A stretch of DNA of 5,671 bases. It comes from Acidobacteriota bacterium. Lineage in GTDB: Bacteria > Acidobacteriota > Terriglobia > Bryobacterales > Bryobacteraceae. A model generated the notes under the pieces. The model was not told the origin of the DNA. It was given only the letters and a program-made list of their open reading frames with translations, and searched no databases. Below are positions 1-5,620 of this stretch, piece by piece. Location: positions 1-5,671 of the forward strand of contig CANIFK010000391.1 of NCBI GenBank assembly GCA_947466555.1, read 5' to 3'. The position numbers and the translations under genes are program-made. The stretch's first letter is position 1; every line of letters begins with the position of its first letter.

Positions 1-290
1 CAAAACTGCTCTAAATTCCCCGACGCCTCCCCCATTCGATACGACAAAAACGGTACCCCCAACCCCGCCGCCAACCCCTGCACAAATTCACAATCCCCGT
101 CCGACTCCGCCCCCCGCAGCCCATGATTCACATGCAGAACCGTCAACGCCGCCCCGCCCCGCGCCGCCAGATAATGCAGTAAAAATACCGAGTCCGCCCC
201 GCCGGAAACCGCCACGCCAAGCCGTGTTCCCGGGGGGATCATGTTATAACGAAAGATCGTGTTCTCGATTCGTTCGAGCACTGCAATCAT
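1..290 (-). CDS. tilS: tRNA(Ile)-lysidine synthetase TilS, N-terminal part
   Basis: TilS is a cytoplasmic ATP-dependent enzyme that attaches lysine to C34 of the CAU anticodon of a minor tRNA-Ile, changing it from AUG to AUA decoding; it is normally essential. The 96 complete codons visible here cover the N-terminal N-type ATP-pyrophosphatase domain. They show the PP-loop SGGADS at residues 29-34 and the TilS signature HVNHGLR at 53-59. The fragment ends in GNLEQF, the point where family members continue into an ARxxRY-type motif. Full-length TilS is usually over 300-400 residues, so most of the gene lies beyond the left edge. The start is ATG at 290-288. The Shine-Dalgarno match is poor (AAGG about 11 nt upstream), and no better start keeps the domain intact. 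The start codon lies 19 bp from the divergent kdsC start, so its promoter must lie within kdsC. Family identification is confident; the exact start is less sure. Confidence 0.93.
   Translation of the reverse strand, partial: MIAVLERIENTIFRYNMIPPGTRLGVAVSGGADSVFLLHYLAARGGAALTVLHVNHGLRGAESDGDCEFVQGLAAGLGVPFLSYRMGEASGNLEQF
242..250 (+). promoter_or_regulatory. Possible extended -10 promoter for kdsC operon
   Basis: TG-T-TATAAC (242-250) is an extended -10 element with a five-of-six match to TATAAT. It lies inside tilS codons about 14-17. No convincing -35 hexamer is seen 16-18 bp upstream, though extended -10 promoters can lack one. Transcription would start near 257, giving a leader of about 50 nt before the kdsC GTG. 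The motif is seen; the function is inferred. Confidence 0.3.
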
Positions 291-293
291 TGT

Positions 294-300
294 AGAGGAG
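294..300 (+). promoter_or_regulatory. Ribosome binding site of kdsC
   Basis: AGAGGAG ends 9 nt before the GTG at 310. It is the strongest ribosome binding site near this gene and decides the start in favour of 310 over the in-frame GTG at 259, which has no such site and would overlap tilS. Confidence 0.75.
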
Positions 301-309
301 ACCTTACCC

Positions 310-846
310 GTGAACGTCACCGACCGCGCCGCTCGTGTGAAATTGTTGCTGATGGATGTCGACGGTGTCATGACCGACGGGACACTCTGGAACGTCCCCG
401 ATGGCCAGGGCGGCTTTGCCGAAACCAAGGGCTTCGATTCTCAGGACGGCATCGCCCTCCAATGGCTTAGCTGGAACGGCATCAAGACCGGCGTCATCAG
501 CGGCCGCGTCTCCCCCGCCACCGAAATCCGCGCCAAGCAGTGCAAGATGTCCTACATATATCAGGGACACATCGAAAAGGTGCCGATCCTCGAAGAGATC
601 ATGGCCGACGCCAAAATCTCCGCCGACGAAATCGGCTACATCGGCGACGATCTCACCGACGTCGTCATCTTCCGCCGCGTCGGCCTCGCCATCTCGGTCA
701 ACAACGCCCGCCCCGAAGTGAAAGGCGCCGCCCACATCGTCACCGAAGCCAAAGGTGGCCAAGGCGCCGTTCGCGAAGTCGTCGAAATGATCCTCCAGGC
801 CCAAGGCCTCTGGGATCAAATCCTCACCAAATACGAGGTCAAGTAG
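310..846 (+). CDS. kdsC: KDO-8-phosphate phosphatase KdsC (HAD superfamily)
   Basis: A 178-residue protein of the C0-type HAD phosphatases, close to the usual KdsC length of about 170-190. KdsC hydrolyses 3-deoxy-D-manno-octulosonate 8-phosphate to KDO and phosphate in the cytoplasm, supplying the inner-core sugar of lipopolysaccharide. All four HAD motifs are visible: DVDGVMTDG with nucleophile Asp16 and acid/base Asp18; Ser64 in VISGR; Lys90 in GHIEK; and GDDLTD with Asp113, Asp114 and Asp117. The C-terminal GGQGAVREV (149-157) followed by LQAQG is the typical KdsC tail that closes over the neighbouring subunit's active site. The GTG start is chosen because AGAGGAG precedes it by 9 nt. The next gene starts 2 bp after the TAG stop, so the two are very likely co-transcribed. 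A related HAD sugar-phosphate phosphatase (for example for another ulosonic acid) is the main alternative. Confidence 0.9.
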   Translation: MNVTDRAARVKLLLMDVDGVMTDGTLWNVPDGQGGFAETKGFDSQDGIALQWLSWNGIKTGVISGRVSPATEIRAKQCKMSYIYQGHIEKVPILEEIMADAKISADEIGYIGDDLTDVVIFRRVGLAISVNNARPEVKGAAHIVTEAKGGQGAVREVVEMILQAQGLWDQILTKYEVK

Positions 847-848
847 CC

Positions 849-1514
849 GTGCTCGACGAGACCAGCGAACGCACCGCATTTGAAGTCGTGGGCGACGCCG
901 GTCCCGGATTCCTCGCTCAACTCACCGGTGTCATCGCCCGCCGCGGTGGTGACATCACCAGCGTCCAGATCATGGAGTCCCGGCCGAACTCCCGGACCTA
1001 CTTCGAAGTCGAGATCATGGGCAACTCCGCAGCCATGCTCGACGAACTCCGGACGCTCCCCATCGTCCGCGAGGTCCGCATGGTGAACTCCATGCAGAAG
1101 ATCTACGGCAAACGGATCATCATCATGGGCGGCGGCGCGCAAGTCGGCCAGGTCGCCATCGGCGCCATCTCCGAAGCCGATCGCCACAACATCCGCGGCG
1201 AACACATCTCTATCGATACCATCCCGCTCGTCGGCGAAGCCGCTCTCGCCGAAGCCGTCCGCGCCGTCGCCCGCCTGCCCCGCGCCAAAGCGCTCGTCCT
1301 CGCCGGATCGCTCATGGGAGGCGAAATCGAACAGGCCGTCCGCGACGTGCGCGAACAAGGCCTGCTCGTTGTTAGCCTCAACATGGCCGGCAGCGTCCCT
1401 GACGCCGCCGACCTCGTAGTCACCGATCCCGTTCAGGCCGGCGTTATGACCGTCATGGCCATCGCTGACACCGCCAAGTTCACCATCGACAAGCTCAAGC
1501 GCCGCGTGTTCTAA
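849..1514 (+). CDS. ACT domain protein with DUF5612-type C-terminal domain
   Basis: A 221-residue cytoplasmic protein. Residues about 10-80 form an ACT domain, a small ligand-binding fold that usually senses amino acids: the GPGFLAQLTGVIARRGGDI stretch (18-36) is the typical first helix and loop. Residues about 85-221 match, from memory, the DUF5612 domain found attached to ACT domains in methanogens and annotated as predicted regulators of amino-acid metabolism. Landmarks are GKRIIIMGGGAQVGQVA (87-103), a nucleotide-binding-like glycine-rich segment; EADRHNIRGE (109-118); LAGSLMGG (151-158); and NMAGSVPDAADLVVTDPVQAG (178-198). No catalytic function is known to me, so regulator is an inference from the ACT domain. 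GTG at 849 is chosen because GAGGT at 835-839 sits 9 nt upstream inside the end of kdsC, and it follows the kdsC stop by 2 bp, suggesting translational coupling. The 3' end overlaps the convergent anti-sigma gene by 20 bp. Confidence 0.85.
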   Translation: MLDETSERTAFEVVGDAGPGFLAQLTGVIARRGGDITSVQIMESRPNSRTYFEVEIMGNSAAMLDELRTLPIVREVRMVNSMQKIYGKRIIIMGGGAQVGQVAIGAISEADRHNIRGEHISIDTIPLVGEAALAEAVRAVARLPRAKALVLAGSLMGGEIEQAVRDVREQGLLVVSLNMAGSVPDAADLVVTDPVQAGVMTVMAIADTAKFTIDKLKRRVF

Positions 1515-2121
1515 CCGCCAGCGAGTACTCCCGCACCGTCTCCCCGGCCACCTTCAGTCGCACCCAATACTGCCCCGCGCGCAGTCCCGGCGCATACTTC
1601 AGAACGACTTTCTCTCCCTCGGTCAGGGCAGGGAACTCGGCCACCGTCGCCCCATCGGCCGTCACAATCTGCGTCGTCGCCCCGGCCAATGCTAAGCCCC
1701 GCGCATCCAGCCGCAAATCCAAGCTGAATCCTTCCGTCGCCACCGGTCCGGCCACGTCCCCGCGCATCGTCGCCAGTTCCACCTGTTGCCATTCGCCCGG
1801 CGCCGTCCCGCGCCACGGCTGCCAAACCAGCACAGCCAGCAGAACCGCAAATGCACCTGCCAGCGCCGGAGCCGGCATCGGTAGCCAATCCAGTTGGAAG
1901 AGACGCTTCCACACGGACTCTTGAACCGGCGCAACCGCCACGTTCCTCGCCGCTTCCCGCATCAGACCGACATACTCGGTCGCCTCATCTAAACGCTCCT
2001 GGCACGGAGCGCAGATAAGGATATGCTCTTCCACCTCGCCCAGTTCCGGCTCGTCCAGCCGTCCCAGCGCGTACAGTTCGAGCGTCTCTTCTTCGGGATG
2101 CGCCTTCCGCGGGTCGGCCAT
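1495..2121 (-). CDS. Membrane anti-sigma factor with zf-HC2-type zinc finger
   Basis: A 208-residue single-pass inner-membrane protein. The N-terminal cytoplasmic part carries H33-x3-C37-x2-C40, the HxxxCxxC core of zinc-binding anti-sigma (zf-HC2/ZAS) domains, preceded by the ELYALGRL helix common in this group; His8 could be the fourth ligand. A hydrophobic stretch at about 83-100 (AGAFAVLLAVLVW core) is the transmembrane helix. Residues about 105-208 would be periplasmic and look like a small beta-rich domain that may sense a signal; I do not recognise a named family for it. It should bind and inhibit the ECF sigma factor encoded just upstream. The ATG at 2121 is preferred because GAGGAG lies 6 nt before it. 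An in-frame ATG at 2163 would add 14 residues but has no good ribosome binding site. There is a 78-bp gap to the sigma gene and a 20-bp tail overlap with the convergent ACT gene. Confidence 0.85.
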   Translation of the reverse strand: MADPRKAHPEEETLELYALGRLDEPELGEVEEHILICAPCQERLDEATEYVGLMREAARNVAVAPVQESVWKRLFQLDWLPMPAPALAGAFAVLLAVLVWQPWRGTAPGEWQQVELATMRGDVAGPVATEGFSLDLRLDARGLALAGATTQIVTADGATVAEFPALTEGEKVVLKYAPGLRAGQYWVRLKVAGETVREYSLAVRTRGA

Positions 2122-2127
2122 GCGCAA

Positions 2128-2133
2128 CTCCTC
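2128..2133 (-). promoter_or_regulatory. Ribosome binding site of the anti-sigma gene
   Basis: On the minus strand, GAGGAG is followed by 6 nt and then the ATG at 2121. It is a consensus Shine-Dalgarno with optimal spacing and decides the start against the upstream in-frame ATG at 2163. Confidence 0.7.
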
Positions 2134-2161
2134 AATGTGAATTTGGTTGAGCTTCCTGTTC

Positions 2162-2167
2162 ATTATA
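2162..2167 (-). promoter_or_regulatory. Possible internal -10 element before the anti-sigma gene
   Basis: A perfect TATAAT on the minus strand lies in the 78-bp gap between the sigma and anti-sigma genes. Transcription would begin near 2155, leaving a leader of about 34 nt before the ATG at 2121. No recognisable -35 hexamer sits 16-18 bp upstream, so this may be chance. If real, it would let the anti-sigma factor be made independently of the upstream operon promoter. Confidence 0.25.
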
Positions 2168-2186
2168 GGGGGCAGTCCTTTGCCTT

Positions 2187-2199
2187 CACTAAAGTAGTG
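2187..2199. repeat. Short inverted repeat after the sigma gene
   Basis: CACTA-AAG-TAGTG is a perfect 5-bp inverted repeat with a 3-nt loop, directly adjoining the stop codon of the sigma factor gene. It has no following U-run and is too weak for a convincing terminator; it could slightly slow polymerase or protect the upstream message. Confidence 0.3.
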
Positions 2200-2865
2200 T
2201 TAAACGCCGGCACTTTTTCTCAAAAAATTGTTTTCAGTTGTATTCGCTTTCTCGATCTTCCGCTTCCCGATCTCCGCGAACCTCTGCTTCGCCCGGGATT
2301 TCAACAGCCGGAACTGCGTGTCGTTCAATCCCATCTCCCGGCAAATCTGCTCCTGCGACTGCTCGTACAGGTAAAACCGCGTCAAAATCTCCCGGTCCCG
2401 CCGCGAAATCGTGTGCAGCACCTGCTCCATAATCTCTACCCGCTGCCGCCGCTCGGCGTCTTTTTCCGGATCCGCCCGCTCATCGGCCGTCGCGTAGCCG
2501 TCCTCCAGGTCCGTCCGCTCCCGCCGCTCCTCCACCAGCCGGTCAATGTGGGTCGCCACCAGCCGCCGCACCACCGTCCGCACAAAGCCCATCAACCGCT
2601 CCGGCTCCCGCAACTCCCCGCGCTGGATCGCCCCCAGCACCACCAGAAATGTATCGTGAACTTTGTCTTCGATCTCCTGCGCCCCCAACTGCCGCGACAG
2701 GTAATAGCGCACACCGCGGCCGAACGTTGTGTACAGCCGCGACATCGCATCCTGGCTTCCGGCCCGGATACTCTCCACCAGTTCAGTCCACTCCGCCGCC
2801 GCCTCGCCCGGTATGTCGGGGTCCGGCTGCGCGTCTGGAATGATCTCTTCAGGAATCGTTAGCAT
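2200..2865 (-). CDS. ECF-type RNA polymerase sigma factor (sigma-70 family)
   Basis: A 221-residue sigma factor with only regions 2 and 4, as in the extracytoplasmic function (group IV) class. Region 2 spans about 41-106, with the core-binding helix EIEDKVHDTFLVVLGAI (64-80). Region 4 spans about 143-196, with the helix-turn-helix SQEQICREMGLNDTQFRLLKSRAKQRF at 170-196, where the recognition helix contacts the -35 element. The linker (107-142) is charged. It should direct RNA polymerase to a small regulon, possibly including its own operon, and be held inactive by the zinc-finger anti-sigma factor encoded next. The ATG at 2865 lies only 3 bp after the CHAT stop codon. Its Shine-Dalgarno AGAAGG is made from the last two Arg codons (AGA, AGG) of the CHAT gene, 6 nt before the ATG, so translation is very likely coupled. 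The length is slightly above the common 170-200 owing to an acidic N-terminal extension of about 25 residues. Confidence 0.93.
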   Translation of the reverse strand: MLTIPEEIIPDAQPDPDIPGEAAAEWTELVESIRAGSQDAMSRLYTTFGRGVRYYLSRQLGAQEIEDKVHDTFLVVLGAIQRGELREPERLMGFVRTVVRRLVATHIDRLVEERRERTDLEDGYATADERADPEKDAERRQRVEIMEQVLHTISRRDREILTRFYLYEQSQEQICREMGLNDTQFRLLKSRAKQRFAEIGKRKIEKANTTENNFLRKSAGV

Positions 2866-2868
2866 CGT

Positions 2869-5229
2869 TCACCTTCTCGCCAGCAATACATGCCCAGCCC
2901 AACTTCTCGGTTCCGCACCACTTCCACCGGCACGCAGACAGGCCATTTGCGCCTGCCGTAATGCCGCGGCCGCTGGCAACGCCGACTCCCCATCTCCCGC
3001 CGCCAGCCGTCCATAAAACTCTTCAAAAAATGCAGTCGACTCATCCGCCACAGGCCACAACGTCGCCACCACCTGCCGCGCCCCACCCGTCAGCCACGCC
3101 CGCGTCAGTCCCAACAACCCCGCCCCCCGCCCCGTCTCCGCCCCAGCCGACCGGCACGCGCTCATCACCACCAGCTCCGTCCGCAAAGAGATCGCCGCAA
3201 TGTCCTCTGCCGCCAGCAATCCCGGACTCCCATCGCCCCGTAACGACAGCGCCAGCCGCGGCCGCGCCTGGTCGTCCGGCGGCGTTACCGTATGCGTCGC
3301 CAAATGGATGATCCCCGGCTGCCATTCCGCCATCCGCGCCAGCACCGCCTCCTCGCCGCTCTCGGCGCCCAACTGAACCGCCGTCTCATAGCCCCGGCCC
3401 TTCCAGATGCTCCGCGCCGCCTCCGCCTCCCGTCGCGTCCCCGGCAGCCGCGGCAACGCGGTCGCCGCCGTCCCGGCGTGCACCGGCCTCTGCCAGCGCC
3501 AACCCGTCTTCCGGCGCTCATCGGCGGCATTAAAAATCGGGTCCGCCACCGCCAGGAATCGTCGCGCCGCACCCGGTCCCGCTTCCCGCCGCAACGCGTT
3601 TGGTACCACCCGCAACTCCACCTTCTCCATCAAATACGAACCAGCTCCCGCCGGCAACGCCGCGAACGGCACGCCGAATAACCCTTCATCGGCCACCACG
3701 TCCCACCGCTTGGCCCGCAAACACTCTTCCCGCAAACTGCCCAATAACGTCCCCATCAACCGCTCGCCCGTCTCACTCATCTCCGGCCGGTTCTCCGCCA
3801 CCGACGTCCGGAACGCTTCGGCCTCGCGCAAAATCCGCGCCCGCCCCGGCAACATCGCTACTCGCAGTCCGCCCTTGCTCCACGCCCACAGCCACGAAGA
3901 TTCCTCGTCCAGCCAGTAGGTCAGCACCATCTCGCCGTCCCCTGGCGCCTCCAGCCGTCCCGTTGTATCCGTGTGCCCGTCGCTCGCCGTCGATTCCTCT
4001 TCCAGAATCGCCGCCCGCACTATGCGCAACTCCTCCGCCGCCCCCGCGTCCCCGCCCAGCCAACGCCCCTCCAGTCGCCGCGCCTTCGCATACAGCGCCT
4101 CACCCGCCTGCGCCCCCTCCCCGCTCTTTTCCATACTCCAAGCCCGCGTCGTCTGGATCAGCGTGAACATCTCCGCCGACAGATTTGCGTCCGGCTTCTC
4201 CCGGTACAACCGTGCCGCCGTTCGCAAATGCCCGTCAAATAACTCCTGCAAACGCCGCTCCCCGCCCAATCGCAACCGCTCGGCCGGCGGCAACGCCCGC
4301 CGCCACCGCCGCGCCCACTCCACCGCCTCCCGGTAACTCCCCAGCGCCTCCCGCAGCCGCCCCTCGCCCGCGTACACATGCCCCTGCTCGGCCACCAGCA
4401 GCCACTCCGGAATCGGTATCTTCTTCCCGCTCGCCATCGCCGTCCGCACACGGTCCATCCACATCCGCGCCATATCGTAACGGCCCATCTTCCGGTAAAG
4501 CCGCCCCAGTTTCCCCTCCGTCAACGAGATCCGCGGATCCTTCGCCAGCCGCCGCTTCCCCCACGCGCGCGCCAGCAGGTCTTCGGCCTCCGCCAAAGCA
4601 TCCGTCTCCATCGCCTCGTTGCCCCACAGGTCCAATACTTCCGCCTCCAACGCCGTCAACCCCAGCCGCTCCGCCTCCCCGTACGCCTCTCGAATCGTCG
4701 GTTCGGCCGCCGCCAACCCCCTCGTCCGCGCAATCGCCCGCCCAAAGCTCAACAGAATCGTAATCCGCGACTCCGGTACCTGCTGCTTCGGATGCAACGC
4801 CGCCCCTCGCAATGCCGCCGCCGCCGCCGCCGCCGGGTCCCCCGTCTGTATATAGAGGTTCGCCAGGCTGGCTTCCACCGTCTGCAACGTCGCCAGGTCC
4901 TGCCCCTCCCCCGCCGCCGTCCGCGCTGCCAATAGGGCTTGGATCGCGCTCCGGTTGTCAAACTGCAACAGGTGCGCCGCGCTCAAATTCGTCAAGAACC
5001 GGCCCCGCGTGATCAGGTCCCGCCCCTGTCGCGCTGCCTCCGCCCCGGCCGTGTATTCACGAATCGCCGTTCGGTAGTCCCCGCGCTGCAACGCCAACAA
5101 ACCGTTCCGGCGGTACGTCCCAAACTCTGTACCCATCCAGACCTTCTCCGGATCAGCGGCGCGCAATTCTCGTTGTTGGCTGTCTCCAGCCATCATTACG
5201 ATCCCTGCGATAACTACAACCAAACGCAT
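2869..5229 (-). CDS. TPR-CHAT protein, predicted caspase-like protease
   Basis: A 786-residue protein. Residues 1-15 (MRLVVVIAGIVMMAG) are hydrophobic after one Arg and resemble a signal peptide or membrane anchor; no clear cleavage motif follows. Residues about 36-310 are a run of roughly seven degenerate TPR-like helix pairs, for example 36-69, 75-105, 115-145, 235-265 and 275-308, which normally bind protein partners. Residues about 485-786 are a CHAT domain (caspase/separase fold). It has LMGTLL near 491, DEGLFGVPFAALP (514-526), LPGTRREAEAA near 595, catalytic His646 in IIHLATHTV, catalytic Cys692 in VVMSACRSAG, and then GLLGLTRAWLTGGARQVVATLW. Both catalytic residues are intact, so it is probably an active cysteine protease; the residue after His is Thr rather than the frequent Gly. 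ATG at 5229 is chosen because it gives a compact signal-like start with GAGGGA upstream; GTG at 5247 would add six residues and lacks a ribosome binding site. It is the first gene of the operon with the sigma and anti-sigma genes. Substrate unknown. Confidence 0.93.
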   Translation of the reverse strand: MRLVVVIAGIVMMAGDSQQRELRAADPEKVWMGTEFGTYRRNGLLALQRGDYRTAIREYTAGAEAARQGRDLITRGRFLTNLSAAHLLQFDNRSAIQALLAARTAAGEGQDLATLQTVEASLANLYIQTGDPAAAAAAALRGAALHPKQQVPESRITILLSFGRAIARTRGLAAAEPTIREAYGEAERLGLTALEAEVLDLWGNEAMETDALAEAEDLLARAWGKRRLAKDPRISLTEGKLGRLYRKMGRYDMARMWMDRVRTAMASGKKIPIPEWLLVAEQGHVYAGEGRLREALGSYREAVEWARRWRRALPPAERLRLGGERRLQELFDGHLRTAARLYREKPDANLSAEMFTLIQTTRAWSMEKSGEGAQAGEALYAKARRLEGRWLGGDAGAAEELRIVRAAILEEESTASDGHTDTTGRLEAPGDGEMVLTYWLDEESSWLWAWSKGGLRVAMLPGRARILREAEAFRTSVAENRPEMSETGERLMGTLLGSLREECLRAKRWDVVADEGLFGVPFAALPAGAGSYLMEKVELRVVPNALRREAGPGAARRFLAVADPIFNAADERRKTGWRWQRPVHAGTAATALPRLPGTRREAEAARSIWKGRGYETAVQLGAESGEEAVLARMAEWQPGIIHLATHTVTPPDDQARPRLALSLRGDGSPGLLAAEDIAAISLRTELVVMSACRSAGAETGRGAGLLGLTRAWLTGGARQVVATLWPVADESTAFFEEFYGRLAAGDGESALPAAAALRQAQMACLRAGGSGAEPRSWAGHVLLARR
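4814..4834. repeat. (GCC)7 trinucleotide repeat within the CHAT gene
   Basis: Seven perfect GCC units on the + strand encode a run of Ala residues (about 133-139) within a TPR helix of the CHAT protein. Slippage here would change the helix length by whole residues without a frameshift. Confidence 0.6.
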
Positions 5230-5280
5230 GCCAAGTGCTTCCCTCACAAAACAACATGAAGATGGGCGCGGTGGCTGGCG

Positions 5281-5316
5281 TCCTAGGAGTCCTCCAAACT
5301 GGGGGTACTCCTAGGA
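5281..5316. promoter_or_regulatory. Perfect 10-bp inverted repeat, candidate operator
   Basis: TCCTAGGAGT (5281-5290) and ACTCCTAGGA (5307-5316) are exact reverse complements, each containing the palindrome CCTAGG. The 16-nt centre can extend the pairing as CCTCC against GGGGG (one wobble, a one-base bulge, 5-nt loop). The right arm overlaps the last base of the candidate -10 hexamer, and the repeat covers the expected transcription start near 5309. That is a typical place for a repressor site. No U-run follows on either strand, so it is not a standard terminator. Confidence 0.5.
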
Positions 5317-5343
5317 TCATACCAGACTTATTGCTTAGTGCAA
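5316..5343 (-). promoter_or_regulatory. Candidate promoter of the CHAT-sigma-anti-sigma operon
   Basis: On the minus strand, TTGCAC (5343-5338) is followed after 16 bp by TATGAT (5321-5316), with an upstream TGG making an extended -10 (TG-G-TATGAT). The -10 matches five of six and the -35 three of six, with the TTG start conserved. Transcription would begin near 5309, giving a leader of about 80 nt before the ATG at 5229. This is a housekeeping-type promoter, not an obvious ECF (GGAAC) one, so self-activation by the operon's sigma factor is not apparent here. Confidence 0.4.
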
Positions 5344-5543
5344 CCCGGAAGTATGGGCATACATTTGTCTTGCGACTGTGAGCGCAAGCGGTTTATTTAG
5401 CTACACATAGGATCACAGTCCGGGAATAATGATTACGATTACCGTATCCATTTGGCCCCCGGATCTCAGTGGCTTGGTGCCACCTCGATCCAAAAGTACC
5501 GCATGGTCTAGTACCACTTTAGGGGTGGATTTTTTCATGTTCT

Positions 5544-5575
5544 AGAAAATAAAGGAAATATAAATTTTATTTTCT
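5544..5575. repeat. AT-rich inverted repeat
   Basis: AGAAAATAAA (5544-5553) and TTTATTTTCT (5566-5575) are a perfect 10-bp inverted repeat with a 12-nt loop. The stem is almost pure A/T, so it is a weak RNA hairpin; a DNA-binding site or element end is as likely. Confidence 0.4.
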
Positions 5576-5595
5576 TGTGACTGACTTTTTCAAAC

Positions 5596-5620
5596 CACTC
5601 AAAAACAACGTTTTAGAGTG
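5596..5620. repeat. Near-perfect inverted repeat with 3-nt loop
   Basis: CACTCAAAAAC (5596-5606) pairs with GTTTTAGAGTG (5610-5620) at 10 of 11 positions around a 3-nt loop. It lies 20 bp beyond the preceding AT-rich inverted repeat. Function unknown. Confidence 0.4.

Noticed and set aside
259..309. Longer kdsC start at GTG 259
   Set aside because: It has no Shine-Dalgarno, would overlap the tilS coding region, and adds residues that precede the normal KdsC N-terminus; GTG 310 has AGAGGAG at ideal spacing.
2122..2163. Anti-sigma start at ATG 2163
   Set aside because: No ribosome binding site at suitable distance, and its ATG overlaps a TATAAT; ATG 2121 follows a consensus GAGGAG.
2023..4935. 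Long plus-strand open frames rich in Pro, Arg and Ser opposite the sigma and CHAT genes
   Set aside because: These are antisense shadows of GC-rich genes; they show low-complexity composition and no recognisable domains, while the minus-strand frames have clear families.
2869..5229. A genuine type III-E CRISPR (Craspase) locus
   Set aside because: No gRAMP/Cas7-11, Csx30, Csx31 or CRISPR array is present; the CHAT protein also has a signal-like N-terminus. Only the protease-plus-sigma logic is comparable.
5230..5247. CHAT start at GTG 5247
   Set aside because: No Shine-Dalgarno upstream; the six added residues would sit before an otherwise typical signal-peptide start. Not excluded.
5514..5535. 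CCAC-7 nt-GTGG followed by six T on the plus strand, terminator-like
   Set aside because: The stem is only 4-5 pairs and no plus-strand gene ends upstream of it.
5440..5560. Possible insertion-sequence end with short repeats (GTGGTACT / GCGGTACT on the minus strand)
   Set aside because: The repeats are short and imperfect, no transposase frame is present, and no terminal inverted repeat pair or target duplication can be seen within the window.
5610..5618. GTTTTAGAG, resembling the start of type II CRISPR repeats
   Set aside because: It occurs once, has no spacers or cas genes, and is explained as one arm of a local inverted repeat.
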